From Diphasiastrum complanatum (lineage: Eukaryota; Streptophyta; Lycopodiopsida; Lycopodiales; Lycopodiaceae), in assembly GCA_029204225.1 (NCBI GenBank), contig CM055107.1, positions 16,051,309-16,115,308 on the forward strand: a stretch of DNA of 64,000 nt. Direction: 5' to 3'. A program made the position numbers and the translations under genes. Below are positions 35,762-47,707 of the stretch, piece after piece; positions within the stretch are counted from its first letter, which is position 1, and each line of letters begins with the position of its first letter. A model generated the notes under the pieces. It was not told the DNA's origin. It did not search any database and was given only the letters and a program-made list of their open reading frames with translations.

Positions 35762-37206
35762 TTTCTCATGTCTATAAATAGCAAATAGGACGTGGAGAAG
35801 AAGGTTGATTGATTGAACATTGTAGTTATGGACTCCTTACGGGTCACGAGTTCCTTGTGACTCGTGAGTCTCGTTGCGGGCTCTTTACATGTTCCTTTTG
35901 GGCTCTTTATGGGCGACGATCGTAATGTCCGTGTAGTGACTACATAAATTGATGAAGTTAAAAGGCTTCAAATCAAAAGAACTACATGAATGGAACCAGA
36001 TTAGCTTACAGATTCAGGGAGAGAGGATAAATCCAACCAGGGAAGCATCACGCACTAATGTTGGAGACATTGTGACTCACATCCACAATTTTGAAAGACT
36101 GGAAAGAAGTGGAGGATTTGTACCAAGGAAGTACTTTTGAGTAGAGTAAGTGATATTAGAAAACCTAGATACATGTGGGCACCCAACTATAAGAGGTCGG
36201 CAATGTGTTATGGGGTGGACAACTAGAGCTTCCGCATGTGTCAATCATCCAAGACGCTGATCAATATTTTTCACATATTAGATGTTGAAATTGAAACAAA
36301 CAGGTCCTTAGCTCAATCAAATTTTGTTGAACTACGTGTACGATCCATGAGACAGATAAGTAGCAACACCGTCCCAACGTGATGCAAGTCTACCTTGAAG
36401 AGCCATAGACAATGACACCTAAATTTAGTCAATTGACCTTGGAAATAACTTTAAGACAACATTGGCCTCTTTCTTGATAAAAATTCTGAAGGTGTAAAGA
36501 TGTCATGGAGAATTCCAAGCAAAAGAATCAATCATATTCTCATCACGTATCAATGAAGGAAGATTTACGAACAGACAAACAACTTTGATTTCCATCTAGC
36601 CACTAACACAATGACAATTGGAATACTTCCCAGTTACAAATCAAAAGTACTTCAATTTCGCACAAAGTAACACAAAAAAGAAGGTAAACTAAACATCTAG
36701 AAATCTCAATGCACATGAATGGTATAGACACACTCCGAAGAATAATAAATGAATCGATTAGTACCAATTGCCCATGCCTAAAACAGAAACTTGTTATATA
36801 CAAAAATCTTATTAGCCCAATCTATATCAACAACATAGTCAAGAGAAACCAAAATTAAATCATGCAAGTCAAACACTATTTTTGCAAATTTCAGGAAGGA
36901 TTTCATTGAAAAAACCCACAAGAACCAGGAAATCCCCGATTGTCAGATTTGCTATCACGTATCTCCATGTGGGCCTGAACAGAATTGAACTGCAACCTCA
37001 AGAAACCTGTTGAGGAAAGGAGCCATCAAACATCAAGCTACATTCCCTACTATTATGATAAATTCAATAATGAGTCCTCGACACGTACCGTATCCTTGTA
37101 CAAATGCGTGCTTAAGCTTACGAAAATAAGAAAACAGGAGTATGAATTAAGGCATTGATTTCTGTACAGAGAAGAGTCCAAACTCTTCAAAGACTACATA
37201 GTTAGT
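35759..37206. other. Intergenic region and 3' flank of the kinase gene
   Basis: A 63-codon plus-strand ORF (35949-36140, MMKLKGFKSKELHEWNQ) is not recognised. The final few hundred bases before 37207 probably include the kinase 3' UTR (minus strand). Confidence 0.35.
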
Positions 37207-40200
37207 TCATCTACATCCTTTAAAGCATCTTAAAAGTAAGCTTGTATGTTGAGAGGGATTTTGCCATGTGCTGAAGCTAAAATCTTCCTTTGATGAACCT
37301 TCAAATTGTTCCAGTCTCTTCACAATTTCCCAGAAGTCGGGCCTTTTGTCCGGGTTGGAAGACCAGCACTGCTTCATCATTTCACTCAGGACACGAGGGC
37401 AGTCTGGGGGTATTTCTGGTCTTGCACACTGCATATGCAACAGCAAAGGGCATTTTTCATAACTACAGCTAATAGTAAACCAACTACCATTCAGCATTAA
37501 AACAACTAACATAGTACAGATGGCTAAAGAATGAAGCATTCAATAACATCTTGTTTCGGCCCATCTTATCCTCAATCTGTTGCTAAGTAGCATGGTTCCT
37601 TTCAGAGTCACAGGCCATCTTTTCAAGTAGGAACTGGTCAACCAAAACAGCTCATATTTTTGCTTCCAGGAATTTTGACATCTAGAAAGTGGATGGCGAA
37701 GAGCGAGCCTAGCAGCTGGAGTCATAAGTTCGAGTTATGAAATGCCAAATAAAAGTTTTTTGATGCTACCGGCTATGTTCTTGGTATTACTTGAACTGGG
37801 TTCGAGTTACGCATGTATGTAAAGGATGTTCATCACATAAGCAAATTTTCAAATGGCACCAAGAAGTGTTTAAATTTTTTTTCTAACCTAAAAAAAATTC
37901 AGTTTAATGGTACAATATATATGTATATCATAGAACCCATGGTTCCCAGAACCGTGGATTCTGGGAACCGTGGAAGGAACCGTACCACGGTTCCTTGAAC
38001 CGTGGTACGGTTCATGTAAAAAAATAATTAATTGATTAATTAATTAATTTTCCTAAATTTCCCCCCAAAACCCCCTCAAAGCTAGTTTATGTCCCTCTCT
38101 CTCTCTGTCTCCCTCTCTCTTATCAATTTGGGAGATTAAATTATTTGAAGTAAATAATCTAAGTAGGGAGAATCTGCTTTTTCTGAAAAAAAATTGGCAT
38201 TTTTTTAGCATTTTTTTGGGCTATTTTTGGGGGCTGGGACAAAAAACAAATTAATTATTTAATTAATTAATTATTCAGTGCGGTTCACCACGGTTCTGGG
38301 CAAAAATTTTAAAGAACCGTACGGTTCTCAGAACCGTGGTGAACCGTTAACGATTCATTGATTCTATGATGTATATATATCATATATATCATAGTTCCAA
38401 GTGCCATACCACGGCACTTGGTACGACACGTGCCATGGGTGCCGCACAGGTGCCGTGGGGCTTCAGATCCACGGCACCCACTTGTTTTTTGTTTTTTTTT
38501 CCATTGAAATTTGGTTAAAAAACGCAAAAAAAAAAAAAAAAATTGCAGGTGCTTTACCATGGCACACGTGCCGTGGTACAGTACCTCTACCCCGACGGCA
38601 TGTGTGGCGTGGGGAACTATGATATCGGTATATATATATCAAGTGGGAAAATTGCTACATGCTTTAAAGAGCTGGAAGCTGCAGGGATCGACAATCTGAG
38701 TTATGCATAAAAATTAGTTTTTGATTGGAAATTTAGTTCAATTCACTACAAGTGCGTTGTTTGATGTATGATGCTCTTGCTCGATGCTCTTGCTCGAGAT
38801 TGTTAGATGTCATATGTTGCTTTCTCCGCATGGAAACCCACTCTAGAGTGTTGCTTAAGCTTCCAAAGGTGCTTTATCTCCTCTCGCATAACCTAAAGCC
38901 CACCAATGCCAAGGAATTTAAAGGTAGCAACAGCTGAATTACCTCAAAGATCCATGAAGGTGGGTGATTAGATTTGCAATAAAACTCCACTAAGTGAATA
39001 ATTATGTAAATTCAAAATTTCTTGAAGAACGATTTTGTTTGTACAAGTCCAGCAATATCCTTCTCTTGCACCATGTCTCATTATTCTTTAAACTTTCTAA
39101 TGAGCATTGCAAGCTACAAAATCCTCTCATGGATAAGAGGCTAAAGCAATCCCACAATTTCATCTCTGCATAACCTTCTCCATGCACAGTCAATTGATCA
39201 GCACTTTTAAGACTTTGTAACTATAAAGTGGAAAACTCAACAGACTTTGCTGCCTTTCTCTGTTACGGAAATCTAAATCTTGAACTTTCTACAATTTCCT
39301 GCTCCTACTACCACATGCTATTTATAATACTCGAAAGAATCAAGCTCATAAAGTAGATGGCAAGCAGGCTCTATAACAGCTACTATTTCACCCCCATTCC
39401 ATTGACACATCCATCATTCATGACACCAACTTGTCAACAACCACGCTTCCCAGTAATGCTGAGGACTCGATAACTGTTAACATGCAGAAATAGAAAAGAG
39501 AATGCTACAAATTCCATATACATCTTTGTAACCATATTACAAGCTATTGTAACTATGTGACAAGCTAGAGTAGTTAAACTTTATAGCACATACCTTATTC
39601 ACAACAGCATATGCAGCCTGTACAGCTGACATTTCTTCAAAAGGGATCAGGCCTGTATATAGTTCCCAAAGCACTATGCCAAAACTGTACACATCAACTT
39701 TTTTGGTGTAAGCTTTTTGACTTATCATTTCAGGTGCCATCCAACGATAAGTCCCCGTATCTTTGTTGAGATTGTCATCTTCTGTGAAATGGCACGAGAC
39801 ACCAAAATCCGTGATCTTCACAAATAGATCTTTATCTAAGCAAAGATTCTCTGACTTCAGATCCCGATGAATGACCCCTTGTGAATGCAAGTACTCCATC
39901 CCCCGAGCAACATCCAAGGCCATTCCCAAAATTACTTTCATTGGTCGAGAACCTGGCCCACTCCTCTGCAAGAAAGATCTTACTGAACCATTTGACAAAT
40001 ACTCAGTAACGATACAGCACACAGCCGGTTTCCTGCAAGCTGCCAGGAACTGCACAGAAATGGACACAAAGTTTAAAGACATGAAAGCTGTGGCACAACA
40101 ATAACACAACAATCAAAATAAGCAGCCTACAATACCTGTTTGGGTGCAAATGTTGCTAGATACTAACCGAGAATTATATCAATTGTGACAAAGCGTAGTC

Positions 40201-42356
40201 ATGACAGATAACAAATCAGAAGCTTACAGACAGGTAAGGACTCAAATCATTGCCTGCAAATTATTAGGACTACCCTTGGATGCAGCCTATGATAACCTGT
40301 GCAAGCAACACTAGTTAATGATAAGGATGTCAACTGAACCGTGCAATTCCCTGAACTGTACGTATGTTTACCCATATCGCCTCAATACTGATGCCTTGGA
40401 TGATCACGGATTCTCACTCCACTGGTCAATAGGATACTCAGAGCAATGCCACGCCCTCCTGGATGTATGGTCCAATCCACTGGCTAGCATCTAGTGCCCC
40501 TAGCCTCCTCTAAGGTCCCTTGAGTTAGTGACTAATTAATCTAACCAGATTTGGGACAACAAGTAGCCTTAAAGGAAACACAATTTTTAAAATGATCAAC
40601 AGATTTAAGCCATAGGAAAGGGGAAATGTCCTCACTATGACTTTATTTTGATGATGAAAACAAAAATGCAGCGAGATTAGTTACAATATTCTATGTATCA
40701 CTAGAGTTACCTCAAGTCCCTAACTTCCTCTCAAATCCCTAACTTCCTCTACATCCCTTAACTCAAGGTTAGCAGCTATTAACCTGAGTTGATTAGAGAC
40801 ATAGCACATACAACCTTATAGGAAACACAAAATGGTCAAAAGAGCAAAATTGAAGGGAACTATTGGAAAGACAACAAACTTCACACACTTGGACGACATT
40901 TTGAGCCTTGACAATGACGATGAGAAAGCAGCGAGATTAGTCAAAGTTAGCATCACCAGAGCTACCTCAAACCAACATAAGTGCCTGACCTCTAGGTTCC
41001 CTTAACATAGAATTAGTGGCTAGTTAATCTAAGTTGATCAAGGACATATTCTTACAATAGAAAGCACAAATTTTTTGAAGGGGCCGCAGATTCAAGCCAT
41101 AGGAAAAAGAAACATGTTCTCACTTGGACTACGTTTTAATGACCAAGACGAGAAAGGACCCATCACTAAAGTCACCTCGATTGATCTCGAGTCCCTAACC
41201 TCCTCCTCAGCCATAGTTCCCTATACATCACTAGAGAAACCTCAAGCTAACAGTTTCTTATGCATCACTAAAGCTACATCAAGCCAACTAAAGTCCCTAA
41301 CATCCTGTAAATTCCCTTACCAAAATTTAGTGTCTAATCAGCCTATTTAGGGACATAACAGAGACTGGCTAATTAGCCTAACTTCATTAGGGACATAACA
41401 CATTTAGCCTTATACGAAGCGCAGAATTGTCTAAATAGCAGCAGATTGAGTTTCCTTTCCCTAAGAATAGTCGCTAGTTGACCTGTAACCTAAGTTAATT
41501 AGGGATATAAAGCATTCAATATAACAAATTTAGCCTTATAGGAAGCACAGAATTGTCGAAAGCGCAGCAGATTGAGATATAGCCTATAGAATTTCCAAAA
41601 GAGCAGCAAATTGAAGCCATAGGCAAGGGGAATTGTTGGAAAACACACGCCACTCACCCCGACAACATTTTGGTGATGAAGACGAGAAAGTAACGAGACC
41701 TCGTGACGGAATTGTCTTTCGAGGCGCAGTGCGATCTGCTCATCCTCATCCGGCGGCCGCATCAGCTTTACAGCCACTTCCTTGCCCCTATACAATCCAT
41801 GATACAACCGACTGTATGACCCAGTTGCAAATTTCTGCCCCAAAAACAGCTGGGACATGTCAACCATCCAGTGCTCTGCTGCCTCCACAGCCCTCTCACC
41901 CCCAGAACCATCTAAATACTGAGACCACGAAGCTGCACGCTTCACAACAAGGGCTTTATCCTCCTCAGTGGGCTCATCGGAGCTTTCTGCGCTGCTCTGA
42001 AAAGAAGCAGAGGACGAAGATTTGATCAAACCGGGGCTTGAAGCGGAAGATGAGGAGCCATAGCCCCCATCAAATGAACGAAAGGAGAGGGGTCCGGAGG
42101 GGGATCGCCGGAGGAGCTTGGAGGGCAAGGCTGGGGAAGCAAAGCCAGATCCAATATTAGCTTGGGATGTGAAGCTACCCTTGGAAGTGATCTGTGGTCT
42201 GTGAGCAAATGTAATGCCAGGGGTGAGAGACAAGTCCAAAGGGTAGCAGACTGATCTGGAAAACCGATATCTTCCGATCCAACTAGACTCGAAATCCCTA
42301 AAGTCAAAAATAACATCTGGCTCTGCCATTACAGCAGACTTAGGAGTCTCAGCCAT
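37207..42356 (-). CDS. Raf-like (HT1-type, group C MAPKKK) Ser/Thr/Tyr protein kinase, three exons
   Basis: Model on the minus strand: exon 1 42356-41658, exon 2 40049-39594, exon 3 37428-37207; 233+152+73 = 458 aa, all phase 0 with canonical sites (GGG-GTGAGT, GTGCAG-TTC, AAG-GTATGT, ATGCAG-TGT). ATG at 42356 in a good context. The N-terminus is about 165 residues, Ser-rich with SSSSASS runs. The kinase domain shows a divergent Gly loop FATGSYSRLYHG, catalytic Lys197 (VAVKLMR), Glu219, HRDLKSEN (Asp296), DFG at 314, GTYRWMAPEM and PDKRPDFWEIVKRLE. All catalytic residues are present. Closest in style to plant HT1/STY-like cytosolic kinases (HT1 acts in stomatal CO2 signalling); this role is not shown here. 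Introns are large (1.6 and 2.2 kb) and repeat-laden. Confidence 0.9.
37926..38371. mobile_element. Fold-back MITE 1 in kinase intron 2
   Basis: Ends TATCATAGAAC and ATTCTATGATG (10 of 11 matching as inverted repeats), both set in TATATA sequence. Inside each end lie several copies of a short palindromic motif, GAACCGTGG/CCACGGTTC (about 37945-38015 and 38280-38347), then AATTAATTAATT blocks, so the whole can fold into a long hairpin. No coding capacity. Confidence 0.7.
38387..38624. mobile_element. Fold-back MITE 2 in kinase intron 2, next to MITE 1
   Basis: Perfect 12-bp terminal inverted repeats TATCATAGTTCC/GGAACTATGATA, again in TA-rich flanks. Inside are repeated CCACGGCAC/GTGCCGTGG motifs instead of MITE 1's CCACGGTTC. 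The shared TATCATAG end and the same layout mark the two as related. They are only 15 bp apart. Confidence 0.7.
40606..41165 (-). repeat. Decayed duplicates of the exon 1 splice junction inside kinase intron 1
   Basis: The exon 1 end and donor (41626-41700 on the plus strand: AGGCAAGGGGAATTGTTGG..CACTCACC..GACGACATTTTG-like, GATGAAGACGAGAAAG) recurs in weaker form at about 40606-40682, 40850-40945 and 41085-41162. Each has the same order of blocks, including GACGAGAAAG or GATGAGAAAGCAGCGAG. The sequence between copies is also repetitive (for example GTCCCTAACTTCCTC and GACATAACACATTTAGCCTTATA). Tandem duplication of a 240-540 bp unit has built up the intron. Confidence 0.65.
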
Positions 42357-42996
42357 GGATATGAATGCCTATTGCTTGGATCAACCACCCCAGACACAAT
42401 CCCACCCCTCAATGGCAGCCTAAACTCGCCAATTCAAAGGGTGGTTATAGCAACCCATCACCTTGTGGGTCTTCTATGATCTTGCAAACTCTATCTATAC
42501 GAGAATTATGGGTAAAATTGAGCTCCATACTTGGACTCAAATGTCAGTCTCAGCCTTTTATGTGGGTTTTTCGATCTCAAGCTCCTCACTCTCAATTTCA
42601 AGCAGAAGGGCTGCTGCTTTTGGAGTGCAAAAGGAGCAAATGAATACTGGATAAGCAAGGAATCAGGATTGTGAGATCATTCACAGGGATGCTCCAGCCT
42701 CCCTCATCTGAAGCTGAAAGATTTGATAATATCCTCGCAATGGGAGGGAACTGTTGACTTCTACAGAGATCAAACGAAGCTCCTGTATCTTCAGAAGATC
42801 GCTCTCTCTCTCCACAGTCAGCCTGCCTTTGGCAGCTGCTCCTTTCCTCCTTTCTTCTCTCCTTTGTTTTATCTCCTCCTTCATTTCTCTTACCGGAAGC
42901 GCTTCCTTCCTTTCTGGGGGCGCCTCCACTGTCTGTGGAAGCGCAAGAGAACTGACGGGCACGCTATCTCTTACGCCCGCCCACTTGGATTCCGGC

Positions 42997-43049
42997 CACG
43001 TGCTAAGCCGACACGTGGAACACTCTGAATGATCTACCCTTGACACGTG
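42997..43049. promoter_or_regulatory. Cluster of three CACGTG (G-box) sites upstream of the kinase
   Basis: CACGTG at 42997-43002, 43012-43017 and 43044-43049, the last two in ACACGTGG contexts, as in ABA-response elements. They lie 640-693 bp upstream of the start codon. The palindromes read alike on both strands. Binding by bZIP or bHLH factors is inference from the motif. Confidence 0.6.
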
Positions 43050-44369
43050 GCGACTGGCAATGCTTCTGAGAATATCCCGAAGGTAGCGCCCTTATCCTAG
43101 TGTCACTAGGATACGGCATCAATTATTCTTTATTAAATATTTATAATTCCTTTTAGTTCTATATACAAAATATATTTGAGCTCTCATTAATTCAGAAAAG
43201 ATTTTCTTAATAATATTTTTATTTGAGATCAAATCTGCACAATATCTCTCATTAACTAGTGGACTTTCAAAGAGGAGCCTATCATTCACCTTGGCCTCAA
43301 GCATATTCCTCACCTCGGCTCGAGGCCTCACTCTCATCGAGCGATGTTTTTTTCCACCATGAGACTAGGAACATGATCGTGCTTTCTTCTCACAGGTGGT
43401 GAGTTGGCGTATCTTACTTAAGTGGGGCTCGTGTATCTTACTTAAGTTGGGCTAGCCCACCCCCAAGTTCAATTTGTTGTGATACCAATACCAAAAAGCA
43501 CTTTATGAGCATGCTACACCATTGGATGAGAGTGGGAGTGGGCCACATGGCCCCTCAATTACATCTACCTCCAAATGGAGCCCATCAATTGTTTGAAAAT
43601 ATTCTCAAGGCTCACATCTATATGTTCCCTAGGTATCCACCACTTTTTTTTGGTCGATTTTGATTTTTTGAGAAGACTTGCTTCAAGAGATCCTCCAACT
43701 TAAACTCTTGTCTTGAATCCCGAGCTATCCGCTCCATTTACAAGAGTTGGATAAGAGTGAACTCTATTCCCAAGGCTCAAATCATGACTACTAGTCCGAA
43801 TTTCTACTGCTTTCCTATTAGCGTTGTCTTGAGGAAGTAGGAATGCACCTGTGATTTTGCAGTTCTTTTGGTTGTGGTAAAGTTTCAGGGAAATATTATA
43901 GCCATTGAATACTACGACCGCTTCCAAGAAGTAATTAGGCACGTTTGCAGGCTGTAAACAAGCGCACCATCAGCAGTTCCAGCGGGGTCGAAGTGAATGA
44001 GTTATGAGGTTACAGTAGTAGAGTAGCAATGCGCACCAGATTACATTCAAGCACATGCTACTCAAGCGTTCAGTTGGCTGCCAAACTAGCGATCAGTTTC
44101 TTGCTACACCAGTGATTAGTTCAGCTCTCAGTGAGCTAAGCTTTGCAGCAGAGAGCGGAGGTTTGTAGAGTTTTGGTGGGCGCTTTTGTTTGGGCAAGTT
44201 CTCTGGAATCTATTGCAAAAGGTTTACAACGGCCGACGGCTCCATCGAGGTTAACGGCATTCCATGTGTAGAAAAATCAAAAAAAAAAGGGGGAAAAAAA
44301 TTATAAAAAAGATCTCGGTTCAGTTGGTGAGGTGGTCCATCGCAGAGTTCCCTTTGTACAGTTGTTCTC
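43050..44369. other. Intergenic, no gene; short direct repeat
   Basis: A two-copy 31-bp repeat (GTATCTTACTTAAGT) lies near 43407-43450. Otherwise no coding signal. 43.9-44.3 kb may include the 5' region of the RT element. Confidence 0.4.
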
Positions 44370-45941
44370 ATGGCTTCGGACATCTCCCTACTTCGTCCTC
44401 TCAGTCTCAAACGACCTGCTTCAACTGTATCTTCCCCTCCTGACTCCCCTCCTCGTTCGCGTCAAGCTGTGTTGGGTTCCTCGCTTGCCACAACACCCTC
44501 TGTTCCTCCTTCGCCCACCTCTTCCCATGGCATTGTTGCCCCCTCGCTTGGTTGTGAGCCTCCTTTGACCCTTGTTGCGTTGCCTTCTCAACCCCCTGAA
44601 CGGGTTCTTTGCCATGCTTGTGGTCGTTTCTTCTCTCCTAGGGGAGGTCTTGTCCGTCACCAACATTCTTGTCCTGCGCTGCTTCAGTCGTCTCAAGATC
44701 GCCCTCCTCTTTCTGCACCCCATTCGCCCTCTACTTCAGCTTGGTCTTGGATTTCTTCCCTTGACGTCCTCGGAGCTTTTCACTTGGGCTTCTCTCGTCC
44801 AAGGCTCTACTTTCATATTCCCCTCGCTCTCCGTCGTGAAACTCAAGTTGTTATGTGCCTTCCTCTTGATCGCTTGGCTATTGACCCCTTCGACATTGCG
44901 GCTTGGCATCTATTTCTTCTTTTTCCCCTTTGGTGTCTAGTGCTTCCTCCGAGGGGTGGGGATGCTGGTCATAGAGAAACTCGTGATCGCCTTCGTCGCT
45001 TTCTATCGGGAGACTGGGAAACGCTTCATGATGAACACTTTGCACGCTGTCAGACACTTGTTGCTCGCAACTCGCAAGACTCTCATCCTCAAGGTGCCCC
45101 ACCTCTCCATCGTCGCCTTCGTCGCACCCTACATCTTGGGCAAGTTGTTGAGTATTCTCGTGCAGCTCGAGCTTTAGCTCCTCTCACACCCGCTCCCTCT
45201 TCTACTGATATTGTTGCTGCTCTCCAAGCTCTGCATCCTGCTTCTGAAGGCATTCTTCCCTTGTCTTGGGACTTGGTGATTGATCGTGATTCTTTCTCTC
45301 GTGCCTTCCATCGTAGTCCTCATCTTGTTGTTGGTGGTCCCTCCGGTTTGGTCGATGAACACCTTCGTGATTGCATTCCACCTGAGGACTCTACTAGTGG
45401 CTTTGTTCACATTCCTTCTTCTGTCGCTCGTCCTTTGTCTGCGTCTTGTTTGATTGCCATGTCTAAAGCCTCGGGTGGCGTCCGTCCCATCGCTATTGGC
45501 GAAGTCCTCCTCCATCTTGTTAGTCGTTCTATCTATTTTCAGTTTCAACAAATTTTTGCCTCTTTTCTCTCCCCCCATCAGTTTGGCGTCTCTACTCCTG
45601 GCGGTTGTGAAGCTGTCATTCATGGTTTGTGTGCCACCCTTGATCTCCATCCTGACTGGGTTGTTCTCCAAGTGGATGTTTCCAATGCTTTTAACTCTAT
45701 TTCTAGAGTTGCAATCTTTCAGGAGCTGCGCGCGGCTGGTGGTGAGTTGGCTCAGCTTATCCCATTTGTGCGGTTGTTCTATGCTACTGAGACTCCTCTC
45801 TTTTACAGTCACCATGTGCGCTCTGGGGATCTTTCCGCTATCCAGTCTGCAGCAAGTACTCGTCAAGGTGATCCTTTGCCTGGTCCTCTTTTCCTAGCAA
45901 ATCTTACACTAGTTTTGTGTAAAAGTAAAACTTTTGGTTAA
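44370..45941 (+). pseudogene. Zinc-finger non-LTR reverse transcriptase, 3'-truncated
   Basis: 523 codons from an ATG at 44370. A C2H2 finger (CHACGRFFSPRGGLVRHQHSC) lies at about residues 80-100, then a long linker, then the RT fingers and palm: SCLIAMSKASGGVRPIAIGE, motif A VVLQVDVSNAFNSISR with its Asp, and motif B STRQGDPLPGPLF. It stops 12 codons later, before the YxDD box, and runs into unrelated sequence (KSKTFG). So it lacks half the catalytic site, the thumb and any endonuclease. The N-terminal finger recalls R2/NeSL-like LINEs; clade is uncertain. The ORF is clearly more GC- and CT-rich than its surroundings, with Ser/Pro/Leu-rich use. Confidence 0.8.
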
Positions 45942-46271
45942 CTTTCCTAAAAGGATTAACTAACTCAATAGCTCACACTATGAAGCAAGCAAGTGCTCAA
46001 TAATTTGAGATTTGTTGCAATATTAAAGTCCTCATGAGAATCATGATGAAGATAAATTGATTTGAAATTTTATCTAACCGTAGGTCATCCAAGACTATGC
46101 CAAAACTAAGAGCTAGAGTCAAATCAACCCATTTGCATATTGAGAGGGTCACATTCATATTTATAGTTGATTGGAAGGTTGAGCAATTCAGGGCTAGGCA
46201 CTCAACACAATTGGGCAAGCTTATTCAAATGCTCATTTCCAAGTCACCCTAACAAGCCTACATGACCCTAT

Positions 46272-46553
46272 TGTGGGAAATAGGATAAATAATGTAATGT
46301 GGAAACTTCCTACTTCCAATGCATGACTACGCCTATCAAAATTGAACAAAGCAGTAGTGATGCAAATCACGTTCAATCTTTAGCAACTAACTTTGAAATC
46401 GCTAGATACTAAGTGATTACGTAGCCAAACATAAAGTATTGAATTCTCAGACAATTTTTATCAGTTACAAAAGCAATACAAAGATGCATGCATTCTGACA
46501 TATACTAAACGCAATAAGAAAATAGTATTGATTCAGAAAAACAAAATCTTTGT
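46272..46553 (-). repeat. Copia-7 3' LTR, truncated
   Basis: Starts TGTGGGAAATAGGATAAATA and aligns with 47708-47983. Similarity ends at AAAACAAAATC, where the left copy runs into protease sequence. Confidence 0.8.
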
Positions 46554-46569
46554 GCTGTGAGACGTGTAG

Positions 46570-47501
46570 GAGTTGAAAGTCTCACATTGATTGGTCATGT
46601 GTTGAGTTGCTCCAGAATCAAGAAACCATGAATCATCCAAAAATGCGCTTTGGTCTTTGACCACGAATGCCCCTTCGTCCACTTCGACCTTGGGAGATGA
46701 TGAAACTGTGTTTGCTTGTTAATCAAGTTGCTTGGTTGCATTCTTCGCTTGGAGAATTCGGCAATCCTTGACCTCATGGTTATTGTGCTTGCAATACTTG
46801 CAAACATCTTCTTCTTCGATTGTGGATTTGATGATTGTATTCGTTGCATCCTTCTTGGAGCTTTTCTACTTCTGTCATTTAGAGCCTTTGTTGACATATA
46901 GAGCCTGAGAGGAGGAAGTAGACAAAGTGTCTTGACTTCTTCTATTGTCTTCTTGCAGCAACATAGTGAAAACTCTAGTAAGAGTTAAATATGAGTGTGT
47001 CGATATGATCATCATCCAATTCTCATATGTAGAGGGCAAGCTTGAAAACAATGTCATAATTGTGTCTTGATTGTCTATGACTGATCCCACAGTGGCCATC
47101 TGTTGCAAGAGATTCTTAAACTGGTTAATGTTAATCTGAAGAGAATCACCATTAGACGTCTTGAATGTGAAGAATTTCCTTCATAGATATAATTTAGTAG
47201 TTACGTCCCTCACGTCATATAGTGAGTTCAGGATGTCCCAAACGTCTTTTGAAGGTTTAGCTTCAGCTATGTGTCCAATTTGTGTATCTGATATATTGAG
47301 GATAATAAGCGCAAAAGCTTTACCATCCTTCGATTTCCACTTTAAGTCTTCTGTGTCGTCTTCAGGTTTTACTTCTGTACCTATAACAACATCTCATAAC
47401 TCATTGGTGATTAGCAAGGTCTTCATCTTAAATTTTCACAAATGATAATTGGATCCATTCAGCTTGTCTGCAATAAGACCAACTTTACTTTGAGAATCCA
47501 T
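46570..47501 (-). pseudogene. Copia-7 gag and beginning of protease
   Basis: The ATG at 47501 begins MDSQSKVGLIADKLNGSNYH, followed by WKFKMKTLL, typical of Copia gag (DUF4219/UBN2 style). Open piece 46875-47108 is mid-gag (LPSTYENWMMIIS); the frame then shifts near 46875. A CCHC knuckle (CKYCKHNNHEVKDC) and WFLDSGATQHMTNQ, the retropepsin Asp motif, lie in the last 300 bases. Stops occur near 47170 and 47400. Confidence 0.85.
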
Positions 47502-47695
47502 CTGAAACTTAGTCTGTCGATTGTATCAATGACGTTAAGATGTAGTAATGCTAACAACGGGAAATCAATTCTCTGATACTGAAACGATGAAAGGAACTGA
47601 AGAATATGATATCAATTTGATATCATGAAAGATATCAAGTATTAGAGCTTTCGCTCTGATATCGAAATAGTATTAGGCCCTGAAGAAGAATCAAT

Positions 47696-47707
47696 GCTCT
47701 GATACCA
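47696..47707 (-). promoter_or_regulatory. Copia-7 primer-binding site
   Basis: Reverse complement TGGTATCAGAGC, the perfect Met-tRNA type site, directly beside TGTTGG at 47708. Confidence 0.85.

Noticed and set aside
44421-45866. Arg/Lys-rich minus-strand ORFs (44421-44723, 45174-45866) and other plus frames over the RT gene
   Set aside because: Shadows of the GC-rich RT frame, which alone shows recognisable domains.
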